DNA of 64,000 nucleotides from contig NC_016134.3 of assembly GCF_000005505.3 (NCBI RefSeq), forward strand, positions 7,732,624 through 7,796,623, read 5' to 3'. The stretch is from Brachypodium distachyon (Eukaryota; Streptophyta; Magnoliopsida; Poales; Poaceae). Below, piece after piece: positions 1 to 12,639 of the stretch. The notes under the pieces are model-generated. The model did not search any database and was not told the origin of the DNA. It saw only the letters and a program-made list of their open reading frames with translations. The first letter of the stretch is position 1; every line of letters begins with the position of its first letter. The position numbers and the translations under genes were made by a program.

Positions 1-2020
1 GAGAGGTTTCGGCTCAGCTGCATGTGAGGCGCTTAATTAAGGCCGCATTCAAATCGATCCATCCTTTCTGTGCCTTTATGCAACTGTGCGAGCAGCTACT
101 GTGACCTGCAATGCGTGGCTACAAATTTATGGCCTCCCATTCCCATTTCCGAGTGTCCTGTATATCGGTCGATTCCTTCGTGGTGCTTCAACAAACTTTA
201 CAAGTTCATTTCAAGGTTGTTTTTTATCATTAATTTGACCAAGAAACCGCAAGTTCCGTCATAACACTAAAATTGCACCGTTCAATTCACATCCAACAAT
301 AAATGATGAAGTGAAATCTCCAAATATGTTGGCACATTAAGATACGGTGTCTCACTTGGAGTAAACAAAAAAAAAAGCGTCCGCGCCACTCCCCTAGGGA
401 TGTCTCGGACAACATCTAAATCTTCTCCGGCGAACCCCCTAGACATCCTTTCACACCCCCCCCCCCCCCCCCCTTCCTTTTGTCGTTGCCGCCGAGCAAA
501 GCTGCACAGTGACGGCACCGGCGGGGCCATCCGACTTTGTGGTGGCGTCATAGGCTCGCATTTAACAGTGGCAGCCGTGCTGCCTCGTGTCAGGACCGGT
601 GCATCCGGCCAAACCGACGGCCTCTCAGGCGGATCTAGCAGCCTCTTGGGCGGATCTAACGGCCTCCACTTCCTCGTTCTTCTTCTTCTTCCTCCGGGCT
701 GGGCTGGTTCCTGTCACGACGCATGGTGGTCAGACCGATGTCGATTGCCAGACGGGAGGTCTTGCTAGCAGCTTCGTCCGCTTGATCTGCGGGCTCTCTC
801 CGTCTCCGCTCCACCATCTTGCCCTTCGTCTTCCACTCCGGTTAGCAGCCATGGTGATTTTCGGTCCCCGTCTTCAACTTTGATGAGAAGCCTTTCCGTC
901 TCTTTTTCCATGGTGGTCAAATGTGGTCAACGCTCCGTTGTGGGACTAGGGCTCGTGGTGGGAGGGTGTGCCTAAATGGCTCCGACTGGAAAATCCTCTG
1001 TCTGACTTGGGTCGGGCTGGGCGACGGTAATACCTTCAGGTGTCGTGTTTCGTCCTTCGAGGCTCGGAAGTGGAGAACTGGTGTTGCTCTCCGGGTGAAA
1101 TCTCTAGATCTGGATTCTCTATGTGGACTACGACAGCGTTCCATTGTTGAAGGCGTCACCTTAGGAGACCGAGAGCCTGTGGTGGCTTTGTTCGAACTCA
1201 AACTTCTTAAAGTTCTACTAAGTTTGTAGAAAAAATATACTAATATATACAATATCAAATTATTATTCTATGAAGATATATACCATGATGGATTTAAAAC
1301 TAGCTGAAAGTTGTACATGGTACGCTAAAAGATTTAATTAGGACAAAACTATAGGACATCTAATAAAAATAAATGGAATGAACTACCTAATTTAGGATCC
1401 ATCGATAATACTCCCTCCATTTCACAAAGGTTGGCGTATTTTGTTTCGTTAAGACAAGGTTTTGACCAATGATTACTATACTTGACAAGGCTTTGCGAAA
1501 TGGAGGGAGTAGAATGATAACTTTTTAGAGTTAAAATAATACACTCTTTTTTAAGTTAAAATACACACTCATTTTTAGAGTTAATTTGTTATTTTAATAG
1601 TATATATATTCGATTATCTGGATTTTATGGATTTTTTTAGAATCAACTAGTTTTTTTTTAACCATCTGTTTTTAGGGGATTCTTTTTCAATCATCTAGGC
1701 TCAGACATCTTTTTAGTCTCTCCTCTCCCGCATCAGCCCAGCCCATCTCTCCTTTGTGGCCCAATTCGCCTCCTCTCTTCAGTCATCTACCTTGTGGAGA
1801 GACCGAGAGAGAGGACAGATGGATGGGAAGCTGGGTACTGACAACTGAGAAAAGAGACGCCGGGATTAATCAGTGACACTATTGTTAAGCATACTACAGT
1901 AGTGGTCAAGTAGTTTTCACCGGTGATGGGCACTATTGTTAATAAGTAGGCTAATTAAGTCATGTACAGTATTACATCAACCTCGACACGTACACAGCTT
2001 TTCCGAAAAAGAAAAAAACG
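1..2020. other. Intergenic; GC-rich retroposon-like block plus a MITE
   Basis: No supported gene. Positions about 400-1230 are GC-rich and gene-like, with a homopolymeric C run near 459-472, but no frame shows a recognisable domain and the frames are broken. The composition resembles non-autonomous retroposon or LINE 5' material found in grasses, which is inference only. From about 1190 to 1400 the sequence turns AT-rich and contains pieces of a Stowaway-like MITE family seen again at 20.6, 28.5 and 46 kb. A complete short Stowaway follows at 1411-1509. Confidence 0.5.
1411..1509. mobile_element. Stowaway MITE (99 bp)
   Basis: Terminal inverted repeats CTCCCTCCATTTC and GAAATGGAGGGAG are flanked on both sides by TA, the target duplication of Tc1/mariner-type Stowaway elements. 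There is no coding capacity. The interior (GGCGTATTTTGTTTCGTT) resembles the element at 12415-12639. Confidence 0.9.
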
Positions 2021-4647
2021 TCACAGGAACACGTGCAACGCGGTACTCAAAACATGGTCCGCAACAATCTCGTACGCCCGCTCCGAAGGATGCACCGAGT
2101 CGAAGAAGACGTACTTGTCGGCGTCCCGGCACGTGAACGCCTGGTCCATGCCGCACAGGACCGACGTCTCGATGTACCCCGTGCCGCAGCACCCCTCCGC
2201 CGCGTTCTCGAACCCGTGCTCCTCCGGGCTGCCCACCATGTCAGACACCACACCGTACAGCTCCGAGTACACCACCCTCGCTCCCGGAAGCTCAGCGCCC
2301 ACGACGGCGTCCCGGACCGCGGCGTTGAACTCCAGCGCAGCCCGGTTGTACTCCTCGTTGCACTCACCGGGGTTCACGCGGTTCATCGTCCTGGCAGCGG
2401 GCATGCACCCGAACGGCGCGAGCCCGCTGAAGACGATATTGCGGGCGCCGAGCCCGTACGTCTCGCGCACGGCGGCGCCCGCGAGGCCCGCCAGGAACGC
2501 GACGTACTCCGAGGGCGTGTAGTGGGCGCGACGGAGAGGCAGCACGAAGTAGTTGACGAGGAAGTCGTTGGTGCCGATGCTGAAGAGGTAGAGCGCCCCG
2601 GCGACGATCTCCTCCGCCGCGGCCTCCCCCTTGGCCTCCTTGAGACGCTCCTTGTACTCCTTGAAGTACTCCAGCTGTTGGCTCAACGGTATCACTGACT
2701 GTAAAATTTTGATTGAGTGGAACGAGGATAGTTAGTTGGATCAAAGTTGGATTGGGACCTGTAAAAATAATCGTTTGAAAAACACATGAGCGAGAGGGTC
2801 TCTGTTGACGTTCCAACGGTCCCGATCGTAGGCTTGTTAATGGGGATACATACATACATGCATGTGTGCCATTAGCGTGTGGCTGCCTGACTTAAGGAAC
2901 TGGGACCACTCAGGAAACAACTATTTTTAAGCAGTGCTTAATTTGCGGTTGGTTTTCAAAATGACCAGTGTCAACAACCTTTTTCCTTTGTCTTAAGTGT
3001 GCGAACAACCAATGTGAAGAATTTTGGGTGAACTTTGAGAAATTTTAGGATGAGCTTACGAATTTTAAATGGTGAATTTCTCGAACACAAATAGATAAAC
3101 CTTTAGAACATAAGATGATCTTTCAAAAATTTCGGGTGACATTAACATTCAGTATTTTACAGGTGAAGTTTCTGAAATCAAGAACTCGACATGCAAATGG
3201 AACAAAAGATTTTACAGCAAATATTCCAGAGTAGTTCAATATCTAGCACCATCACACACGCTACTCATTTACTCCTAAATGTAAAACGTTCTCGGTTGTT
3301 CTAAGTCAAAAGTTCATGGAGAACTTTAATGATATCCCTATCTACAATATATGTCAGGACATATTTGGTAAAGTTAATTTAGAGTTATAGATGTTGGTAG
3401 ATTGGTCAAAGTTTAAAAGGTTTGAGTTAAGGCAAAACTAGAAATCTTAAACCGAAGGAGTTTATCGTAGCGATCTTTATAAAATTTCAAAATAATTCAA
3501 GCATATATACGTCTTCCTAGAAAAAAAAATGTTCTCTATACATTGCTCAAAAAAGTCGCTTTGAAGAGTCGTTTAGAGAGACAGGACACATGGGCAACAG
3601 GTACAAAAACCATTCGGCTCATTTCGCACTTAAAACAATCTTTATCAGAGTTTCTATTTCTCAGTCGATCGAGAAATAGTCGTGTCCAAGACTCCAAGTT
3701 GATGATCTTAGATATTGATTCCTCATCTAACTTATAGGTACTAAGGAATTGAATTCATAAATCATTACATGCAGCCCTAGGTCCAGAGAAGTTGCGTGAG
3801 CTGGCGTTTTCGTGCGGGGACCGAGAAATAGCAAAATCTGAAAATTATTTAAACAGATATAAATTCGGAAAATATTACCACATGCAGTCTCCTTTCCAAA
3901 CTGTTTGACTTTTCAGCTATTCTTTTCCGAACTTAATTACTTGCCAACATATGCGTACGTACAGCATAGCAGTCGAATTAAAGAAACGAGCAGTTATTAT
4001 CTATCAATCAAAGTCGAAAGTAGCATTGCCCCCTGGAGAAGATTGTTGCAGCACAGTGCAATAGTGTCAAGAGGTGTGAAAAACACAGCAAATGGATTAT
4101 CGACAACGACATCGAATAAATTTACTGCAACTTTACATCCCCGGGCCGTCCTCTTTCAGTGGATCATATCCCACTGTCAACAGGTGCATCGAATTTGCGT
4201 GGTAGAATAAACAGGATTGACGAGTGATATTACATCACTTACTGCGATTTGTGCAGTCAAAGGGTCGAGCCCGGTGCCTCCGGAGGCGAAGCTGACGCCG
4301 CGGGCGAGCTGGTCGATGGTGTAGCTGCCGTCGAGGTATGCCGGCACGGTGGGCGCCAGCCCGAACGCCTCCGAGAAGAAGTCGGTGACGAGGCGGCCGT
4401 TGGAGAAGCGGCCGGTGGCGACGCCGCCGTCGAAGTCGCGCCCGTACGGCGGGAAGTTGCCCCTGGCCACGGTCGGGATGTAGTCGTTGTTGCCCGGATC
4501 CACCGTCGAGTCCCCAAACACGATGATCGCCGTGACCTTCTTCCCGGCCGCGGCCACGCTTGTTGCCGACGACGACAGCAGCAGCAGGAAATACGTCAGG
4601 ATCTTTGCCAGTACTGGGCTGGACTGTTGCAGGCTCTGGGAAGACAT
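2021..4647 (-). CDS. GDSL esterase/lipase, two exons, 360 aa
   Basis: Predicted secreted SGNH-fold serine esterase/lipase acting on acyl esters; the substrate cannot be read from sequence. Exon 1 is 4647-4243 (135 codons) and exon 2 is 2698-2021 (225 codons plus TAG-type end). The intron, 2699-4242, is GT-AG and phase 0. Residues 1-34 look like a signal peptide with a Leu-rich core. Block I FGDSTVDPGNND gives nucleophile Ser47. GVSFASGGTG is block II, SIGTND (Gly177, Asn179) is block III, and DSVHP (Asp335, His338) is block V, so the oxyanion and catalytic residues are all present. Length is typical of plant GDSL lipases (about 350-380 aa), although many family members have five exons, so intron loss is likely. 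The closest family flavour is the Arabidopsis EXL-type group (inference). A TATA box lies about 55 bp upstream of the start. Confidence 0.93.
2699..4242 (-). other. Intron 1 of the GDSL lipase gene
   Basis: This 1544-bp AT-rich intron is bounded by a GTAAGT donor at 4242 and a TTTTACAG acceptor ending at 2699. I see no coding sequence in it. The short open frames at 3543-3737 and 3905-4210 have no recognisable content. Confidence 0.8.
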
Positions 4648-4695
4648 TTTTGCAGGGGCCGCGCGCCAGATAGTTTGTGGTTTGCGTTTGGAAAG

Positions 4696-4707
4696 TTTAT
4701 TTATATA
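4696..4707 (-). promoter_or_regulatory. TATA box of the GDSL lipase gene
   Basis: On the minus strand the sequence reads TATATAAATAAA, about 50-60 bp upstream of the ATG at 4647. This implies a very short 5' leader of roughly 20-30 bases. Confidence 0.7.
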
Positions 4708-4719
4708 CTAAAGTGGTGG

Positions 4720-7700
4720 CTGCATGTGTGGGACCGTACGTATCTGGTTGCGAGTTGGGACCATAACTCCGTTGATGGGTTGTTGCCCATGAGTTCGGAA
4801 AAGGAGGAAACATGTGGAATTTGTGCACATTTTGCAGTGCATAGCTAAAAAAATAACACTACACTGTGTCTGGTTCTTTGTGGTGGTGACAAATTTGCCG
4901 AATTTATTCAAGGATTTAACCCGCGCTATATTTTTAATGGTAGGTGACGTATCCGTTAACAGCGAGATGCTAGCGGTGATTTCGTCAATCTCTCAAGATC
5001 TGTCGACTCAGTCTTGCGGGGTTGTTCGTAGGGTAGGATGTGCGTGTGTGCGTTCATAGGGTGAGTGTGCACGCATGTTGTGAGAGTCTACGTTTGCACT
5101 GTGTTTATTTAAAACACGCTGACATTCTTATGAAATTCTTATCCAACGGTTCATTCCACGGAGTCTTTTGGCAGAAATAAATATGTGGTCCAATATTATG
5201 AAATTTTCATTTATCTCCCAAATTTCCTTCACCCAGGTTTACGGAAATTCTAACCAGTTCTCTATGTTCCTTCTTATAAATATACAAGAAATAACACATT
5301 GGTCTTTTTTTTAATAAATGTTTATATTCTTGAGTATGCTGATGCGATTTTGTTCTGATTGGTCGTCGTTGGTCGTGGGCTGTGGGGATAGAGGACGGCC
5401 GAGAAGAATGTGCGGAGGAAGGCGAAAAAGTTGGCCTACATCAACATGAATCGTGGAATTGATCGGTATACGCACTACCCACCCAAATTCCATAGACCCA
5501 AGGAGTCATCATCTTCTACTTTGAATTTTTTTTTAAGAAAGACACTCGCAATATAAATATAAATAGAAAACTAAATTCGCATCCGTGAAAATTTGAATCC
5601 AGATGATGAGATTGTACATCCACTCCTCAACGAAATGAAATGAGATAGGTTGACCTCGAAAATAGAAATTAGGAAGGGCTATCTAACCACGCATCAGGTG
5701 AGGCAGGCGGCACAGCAGCTGGTCACACCGGCCCTTCGCCTCTGGCAAAAATGTAGCCTAGAGGCTTTTGGTAAACCGAGTGCATTCTCACATCAAAATA
5801 AAATCACGAGGAGAGCCGTACCATTACGAGGCAAACCATACTCTGTCTCTCGACACAAACCGTGTACCGTAGAGTATGAAAAATCTAGGGTGTCTTGATG
5901 TATCTCGGAGCAACTTATTTATGCTGAAATGGAGGCGGCCGTGCAGGCACGGGCTAAATGCACTACGGTCCGATTCTTGTTGGCCAAAGGGAAGGTCGCA
6001 GGTTTATGCGAACGACGTGGAGTGAGCAGAGCAAGAAATCAGTCCGTAATGCTGTACAGAGAAGGGAGAAAGGAGTGCCATATTAATTGGCGCCCACTTC
6101 TTTTTAATAATCTGTTGCTTCTATAGGGTGGCCACATAACGGTAGTACACGTAAAGGCAACGCTCCCGAGAATGAGAGCTGACAGCTGCTCTCCTCTGCT
6201 CTGAGCCTCTGATCTGATTATATATCCGATTTTGAGGCGCTTAACGCGAACCGCCCTGAAAAGTGCCGCCCGCCCAAAACTGCATGTTGGTTCCGGCCTC
6301 ACGGATCGCTTCCGATTTCCAACTCGTCGTTCTGCCATTGCTTTAGGCCCCGTTAGAAACCTAGGTCTTTTTGTGTGTGTGTGTCTGCAGTGTTATATAA
6401 TCCCTTTTTAAAAATTACACTTAATTCGGAGATGGATGGCAGCGAGCACTATGCCTGGTACAGTACTGTTTTGGTATCAACGCTAAAAGCATAGGTCAAA
6501 CTAGTGTGCATGAGCAAAGGCAACTCCTAACCAAGTCTCTATCAGTATTTAGCGTGTAAGCTCAGCTACGGTGGTGCAGTCCTACTCCAAGTCGCCAACC
6601 GGCCGTGAAGTACTGATGTACTCCCCTATCTATGATGTGTTGCACGTGTGCAATATATACGTAAATGGCAGTAGTTGCTGATCTTGTAGTTGGTAGCGGC
6701 CTGTGGCTTAATTTTGACAGTCTTCTCGAGCTGTATTCGTCGTGATTGTAACTCCAGCTGAGCTAGCAATCGTATACGTATTATATATATCCACGTTTGA
6801 CCCATTTATATCACTCAAAAAATGTACTCCTATTAACATTTACAATCGAAATGAAAAGGAAGTTTCATATGAGATATGTACTTATATAAACAATCAAGAG
6901 ACATGCGTGCACGACCATACAAGCTATAAATGGAACTTGGAGAGTACGGTGAACTTCATACACATGACAAATTTCCTAAATAAACGCAAGAAGTCTTATA
7001 TTTGTACTAAGTTGAAAAAAATCAAGTTTGACCAAAGTTATGGAGAAATATACTAATATCTACAACTAGGGGGGTGACCTGCGCAGATTGCGCGGCTAGA
7101 TTTGTATAATGTTATGTTTTATGTTTTCATTCTCTAAGACATTCAATCTAGACCTATTGTGTTTGGAACTGTTCATTGATTTTTATTGAAAAATTTGTTT
7201 TATATTTTTTACCTACCAAAATATATAGTTCTTTACCTGTTTTTGTTGATATATATCTTCGGAATGATAAGATCCTAGGTAAGCAATTGCAAATTTGTTG
7301 ACTTGATGGCATCAACATGATGTCATAGTGACGTCGTCGAATGCAAATTCGTATACCGATCCCTTCGGTTCTACCCAGTTAGTGTCATAGCATCTGTATC
7401 GGCACCATTTTAGAACGGTACGCTTGTTTTAATTTGAGCAGTTCTAATCGAAATCATCTATACAACCAAGGGACTCCGCACAATCAATGGATTAAATAAT
7501 TTAGACAAATAGGTTTTTTTTTCTATTTTGCTGGCGATTTGTTTTTCTTTGCCGTAAATCGTTGCCAATCGGGGGTTGAGTAAGGTGTCTTATGTAAAAT
7601 TGGGTTCAATGGATGGGTTTGATTTATTCTCAGTCATACGATAACTTTGAAACAATCTACACCATAGAATTTCTAGTACTTTAATTATATCGCCGTGAGC

Positions 7701-8840
7701 GAGCTAAGGAAGACCACAAGGTCGGCAAGTAAGAAGCCGGGAAGCTCAACGGTAGTGACTGGAAAACCTAGGTTTCATTTGGTCCTGTCCCGATCTCCCA
7801 ACCATGCTCTTCTCTTTTCTATTGGGCCAACTGGGTCAAGCCGAGAATCCACGAACCACGGTCCAAGCATGGATTTTTCTTTCGGTTTTGCCCTTGGAAC
7901 AGGGTATACTGTTCGCGTTTGATAAGTAGTATAGATCGTTCTGGACCCTAGGATCAATGAAAATTGACGGCCCATATTAACCTGCGGATGCCATATAAGA
8001 GCTCATTAAAAAACACTTACATGGACAACGTCGAGGGCAGGCGACGGCTCCGACAGAATAAGAGAGGACGGCTCGGTCGTGGCCGCAGTGGCATTTGGGG
8101 AAGACGGGTGGCTGAGGTCAAGTCGGCTGAGGCGGCAGGTTCGTAGCAGGCGGTGGTGCGGCAGTACTGAGGCGAGAGAATCTTAACGTGCTGCAAATGA
8201 TAAAATATGTGTACATGGTATATATTTTGCATAGGGAAGCAAATACAACACACATACACATTTAGTTTTGTCTAGAGATAGTATATACACCGTGTCTACA
8301 TACGCACGAAAGCATACTAATTAAATTTATAGAGCAGACAGAGGGACTTGTCTGTAGGAGCCGAAAGATCACGAAGCCCACGTATTGAAACCGAATTCCA
8401 ATTGGGCACATAAAACTTCTTCTGCCGGCCGACGTAGCTTCTGTTGAAGCAATTGGAACCGGATTCCAATTGGTAATTTCTTTTTTCTTCCGGCCGCACG
8501 TAGATTTCCATATTCTATTTTTTTCAGTCCTACGATAACTTTGAAACAATATACATCATAGAATTTCTGCTACTTTAATTAGATATTAGATATCAAATGA
8601 GTTGACAATGAAAATATAGATAATGGCATATTTAATAAAACTAATTTGGACACCTAGATGTTGGTAGTTTTTTTTCTATATATTGGTCAAACTTAAAAAG
8701 TTTGACTTAGGACAAATATATGCCTTTTTATATTTAGAAATAGATGTAGTATTTGTGAAAATTTAATGTAAAGTACAAAGGTAACTAGTGCAATCGAGTG
8801 ATCATAATGTGCAAAAAGCTTATTCTTAATTTCTTATATG
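4720..8840. other. Intergenic, no supported gene
   Basis: Mostly AT-rich sequence. Several frames of 60-100 codons exist (5311-5493, 5650-5898, 6039-6338, 7695-7922), but none has a recognisable domain, a consistent splice structure or a promoter. Decayed pieces of the Stowaway-like MITE family with the core AAAGTTTGAC occur near 7000-7060 and 8580-8760. Confidence 0.5.
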
Positions 8841-8849
8841 TTAGGGCTG

Positions 8850-9480
8850 ATAGTTGGTATTAATCAAAGTCTGATAAAAGGTTTCACTAAAATCACCCTT
8901 GATGTAGATAACACCCAAAAAAATGAATCTGGATTATCAACAAGATGCCAAGAAGAGAGCTTGGCACATAATTTCTCCCGGGCTATCAACCTTGCACCAA
9001 CAATAGCCTTGCTAAAGACAATATTTAGAGGATCAAAGTTCCACATGTCCGCAACTGTAATTTGTCGTTTGAGCGCAATTCTAAAGAGGGTCGGAAACTG
9101 TTCTTTGAGAGGAATAGAACCAATCCACATGTCCTTCCAAAAACGAACTCCCAAACCGTTGTTATGTTAATAGGGAAAGGAAAAAAGGAAGAAAAACCGC
9201 CTCACGGGCGTTAACCGCTTCCGAGGTACTTATTACATAGTAAGTCAAACCGCAACCATCTTCATCTAAAATCTAAAAGCCACTTTCCCAACAGGGGGAT
9301 ATTCTTAATCTCCAAATTTTTGACCCCTAAACCTTCATGGTCCCCGTGTCGACAAATAATATCACATTTAGTCAGTCTATTTTCATTTCTGCTCATCACA
9401 TTGTTAGAAGAACATAGACAGATAAAAATCCTACCTCTTGGCTACACCTTTAGGATCCTAAAAAAAGGATATCATAAACA
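8850..9480 (-). pseudogene. Decayed non-LTR retrotransposon (LINE) RT C-terminal fragment
   Basis: The minus strand encodes a broken stretch matching the C-terminal part of plant LINE reverse transcriptases. From about 9340 it reads HEGLGVKNLEIKN then LLGKWLLDF, followed by a stop. Then comes an open part, 9154-8864, with RFWKDMWIGSIPLKEQFP and LFRIALKRQITVADMW. This order (GLGV-NLEI-KWL, then RFW-D-W-G-PL) is the usual one in the RNaseH/zf-RVT-proximal region. Stops and frameshifts show it is dead. It carries no catalytic RT motifs, so it is a fragment only. Confidence 0.75.
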
Positions 9481-9886
9481 TAAATATTAAATATGCTAGA
9501 AGGACGGAATTGAGGAGGACCGATCTACTACCTCTAGCTAGTAAGCGTTTTACCTTACCAACTGCTCTGACTCTTTTCACAACGGTCGTCAACCTTTCCT
9601 ATTCTTTATCCATGAACTTAGAATAGTAGACCTCAAAAAAAAAAACTTACAATAGTACATCCGAATTTCAAGATACCGAAAAGGAAAGGAACCAACACCA
9701 CAACCAAACAACTGTATATATTTGGCCTCTGCCTCCTTCTTCCGCCCAAAACAAATGATTCAATCTTACGAAAATTAATCTTCAAACAAGACAACGGACA
9801 CGCACAAGCATCTTAATATACATAGCACGAATCATATCACGCTCCAAACAATATTTTCAGTCCACGTTATTTTAGACTTTTCATTA

Positions 9887-10120
9887 GGGCCTCATTCGTT
9901 CCACAGGAATTTCACAGTAAACTCAAAGGATTCAGGATTTCATAAGAAAATTCATTGTATCTGCATTCGTTTCATAGGAACCAAACAAAATGAACATTAA
10001 GTCCAACCTTTTTTTTTCATAGAAATGAAGTTAGATCAATTCGTTAGGATGACAACTCTACGACAATCCTGAGTTTTGCTATGTTTTCATATTTTGATTT
10101 TTTTTTAACCGAACGAGCCC
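9887..10120. mobile_element. Tourist/Harbinger-like MITE (234 bp)
   Basis: Imperfect terminal inverted repeats GGGCCTCATTCGTT and AACCGAACGAGCCC are flanked by TTA on the left and TAA on the right. It lies about 280 bp upstream of the likely promoter of the 10.5-kb gene. The superfamily call rests on the 3-bp T-A-type flank and is tentative. Confidence 0.6.
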
Positions 10121-10537
10121 TAAAAATCTCACAAAACAAAAAAAGCGAACTGCAGTTTCCCGGTGGCTTGTTTCTATAGGCACGTAAGAGCCGAGTCTGT
10201 GCGCTGTACCTGTGCATTGCGATTTGGTAATTCCCAAGCGAAGGCAAGATTTACATGTGTGCATCCGCGTGCACAACACGCGGCGGCAGCAGCTGGCGCC
10301 GGCCGCCTCGTTCGGCCTCGTCCAGGAGCTTCCAGTTCCAACACCTGCCCCCTTCGGCTCTACGTGTGCCGCACTGTTTCCACCACCTCACAACTCTCGC
10401 TGCCTTACTTAAAAACAACTAAACCCAGCAAATTACGCTGCACTGTACGGAGGATCCTCACAACAGTTAAGCGGAGTAGTAGAAGAGCTAGCAAACGCAC
10501 GTATATACGAGCAGAGGCCGTCCGGGATCGATAATCG

Positions 10538-10921
10538 ATGGCGAAGAGCGGGACGGAGGAGTGGCGGCGCAACGCGGACACGCACAAGATGAGCCCGGAG
10601 GAGGTGAGGGCGGCGGGCGTGGAGGCGTCCATGCGCCCGCCGGGCCGGGCCGGCGGCGGCGGCGGCCCAGGGGAGGTCCTGCACCAGCGCGGCGGCAGGC
10701 TGCCGTATGGGCCGGGCACCATGGCCCTGCTCGGGTTCGGCATCGTCGGCGTCATCGGCTACATGGTGCTGTACCAGAAGGCCAGGCCCGGCACACCGGC
10801 CACCGAGGTCGCCAAGGTGGCCGTCGGCCATGGCGACCCTGCCATAGCCCGCCGCGACGATGCGGCCGCCGAGAAGCGACAAGACGCGCCGCCGCCGCCG
10901 CCGCCACGCCAAGGGAAGTAG
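10538..10921 (+). CDS. Conserved small single-pass membrane protein, unknown function, 127 aa
   Basis: Single-exon gene with an ATG in good context and stop TAG at 10919-10921. The N-terminal half is hydrophilic, with EEWRRNADTHKMSPEEVRAAG and EASMRPPG separated in part by a Gly-rich stretch, then VLHQRGGRLPYGP. One hydrophobic helix, about residues 62-80 (TMALLGFGIVGVIGYMVLY), is followed by a charged tail ending in six prolines and RQGK. This architecture matches a plant family annotated only as a transmembrane protein, known to me from recollection and not from a search. A function is not known. The 5' leader contains CTTACTTAAAAAC near 10404 as a weak TATA-like element, and AATAAAATAAAAA at about 10961 is a likely polyadenylation signal. 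GC content is high, as is typical for grass intronless genes. Confidence 0.8.
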   Translation: MAKSGTEEWRRNADTHKMSPEEVRAAGVEASMRPPGRAGGGGGPGEVLHQRGGRLPYGPGTMALLGFGIVGVIGYMVLYQKARPGTPATEVAKVAVGHGDPAIARRDDAAAEKRQDAPPPPPPRQGK

Positions 10922-10959
10922 GGAGCTCTCTAGCTAGTCGATTAGTAAGTTGGTTAGCT

Positions 10960-10974
10960 GAATAAAATAAAAAC
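10960..10974 (+). terminator. Putative polyadenylation signal of the 127-aa gene
   Basis: An AATAAAATAAAAA stretch lies about 40 bases after the stop codon. This is the usual near-upstream element position for a plant transcript end. Confidence 0.55.
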
Positions 10975-12140
10975 GCGGTGCTAAAAGGGTTGGAAGGGTT
11001 TGTGCTGCTGCTCGATCTTGTTTCGAGTTCAAACTCTGTTTTATGCTTCGTCTTTTTGCTTCAAAGCTTGGTCGCGTTTTGCGGTGGATCAAGCACGGAT
11101 GCGTCGTGCGATTTTCTATCTGAAATGACAGCGTAGGAATAAATTATGGTGTTGCTAATGTATATGTGAGTCAGTAGCTGATCAAGTTGCAGTGCAATTT
11201 CTTATGTGCATGGTTCGTGCGTTTCTACGAACGAGATCGCGGTTGGCAAGTACTGTCACGCGGAACACAATACCCTTTGATGAACGGTGTTGCGTCCGCC
11301 TTTAAAAGCCCAGCAAACAAGACATCGAAGACAACAAGGGAAAAAGAAAAGAAAAGGTGAAGCACAGACGAAGCACAAGGAAAGCGAAAGAAGCCGCCAG
11401 CCAGGGAGGGCACGACCTCGCGTACTTTCTAGGGCCGACACGCGGCTAGGAAACGCCCCATCGAGAGGAAGCCAAAGAGAGGACTCGAGTCGCGACACCA
11501 TCTTACCGTTGGACGTGACACCCAAAAGAGAACGCAGTAATCTTTCTTGAAGGAACGCAGTAGGCACATTTACATACTCCCTCCGCCACCGAAAATGGAC
11601 AAGAGAAATTTGAAGACGAATTATTGACCGTCTATGAGAATTTTAAGACAAAGTGTGTTTCATGTCTGAACTAGTTCTCTGAACTAGTTCTGATGGAAAA
11701 AGGTGGGCAATCAACTTATACATCAACATACTCCTCACGTGGACTTTTACAAAAGTTCAAACTGATGAAAAAAAGGCAATAAACTTATACTTCATCACAC
11801 TCCTCAGTGTGTGACTCTTACAAGTCTAAAACTACCACAATTACAAGCTTAAAACTACCACAAACGCGACTTGGGTCTGAATGAAAAAGAGAACACGAAC
11901 TCTTCACACCCTTTAGTTTTGTTAAAATCCACCCCGCAGCCCACATATCCTAGGAAGGAAGATGTAGTGATTCAAAACAAATTTAGGGGTTCAAATGAAA
12001 GTTGCGAATGCTCATCTTAAGCCACATATCTTTGATCAAGGGCTAATATTTTGGTTTGCATGTTTTCATCTAAGATTGGTTCATAGTTTCTCGACAGAGT
12101 GAGTGTGTCCGCCAATTGTATACAGTAATTTCACACTCAC
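10975..12140. other. Intergenic, no supported gene
   Basis: A 3' untranslated or spacer region. The left end of a Stowaway (CTCCCTCCGCC) occurs at 11576, but I could not find a matching right end nearby. The open frames at 11225-11567 lack recognisable content. Confidence 0.5.
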
Positions 12141-12271
12141 CTTACAAATTACCGCGCATTATGTTTTTGAATCTAATACCATTTTTCTTAAATATATGAT
12201 GTTTTAGTTTTATTCCAAGTAAATTTGTTTTACAATTTTACCAAATTTATAGAAAAATATACTAATATGTA

Positions 12272-12384
12272 CTCCCTAAGATTCTAAATTCTTGACTGAA
12301 ATTTGCCCAAATATGGATGTATTTATTCTTTGAAATCGTCTATATACATGTAATATTTCGACAACAATTTAGGATTGGAGGGAG
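12272..12384. mobile_element. Stowaway MITE (113 bp)
   Basis: The ends CTCCCTAAGATTCTAAATT and AATTTAGGATTGGAGGGAG have TA on both sides. It is the same length as, and very similar to, the element at 62182-62294, so both belong to one subfamily. Confidence 0.9.
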
Positions 12385-12414
12385 TACATCATCAAATAAA
12401 TATACTAGACAATA

Positions 12415-12639
12415 CTCCTCTTTTTTCAGAAAGATTGGCGTATTTAATTTCGTTAAGAAAAGTCTTTGAGCAGAAATTTCTTTATTAATATTTGTTTTTT
12501 TAAAACTTGAAATTTGTATCAGTAAATTCGTCTTCAAAATTTTTGCTGATAATTGTGGTTTCCTATCGTATAAATTGCATATTAATAAAATTATTATCGG
12601 TCAATGTTTTGTCGGAACGAAACCAAATACTCGAGGGAG
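12415..12639. mobile_element. Degenerate Stowaway MITE (about 225 bp)
   Basis: The left end is CTCCTCTTTTTTCAGAAAG and the right end is CGAAACCAAATACTCGAGGGAG, with TA flanks. The interior GGCGTATTTAATTTCGTTAA is shared with the Stowaway at 1411-1509. Confidence 0.7.

Noticed and set aside
400..1258. Several 100-codon frames in the GC-rich start of the window
   Set aside because: Frames overlap on both strands, are low in complexity or broken, and show no domain or splice pattern.
10405..10965. Long frames on the minus strand and another plus frame over the 127-aa gene
   Set aside because: These are shadows of a GC-rich coding exon; only the 10538-10921 frame has a membrane helix and a conserved-looking N-terminus.
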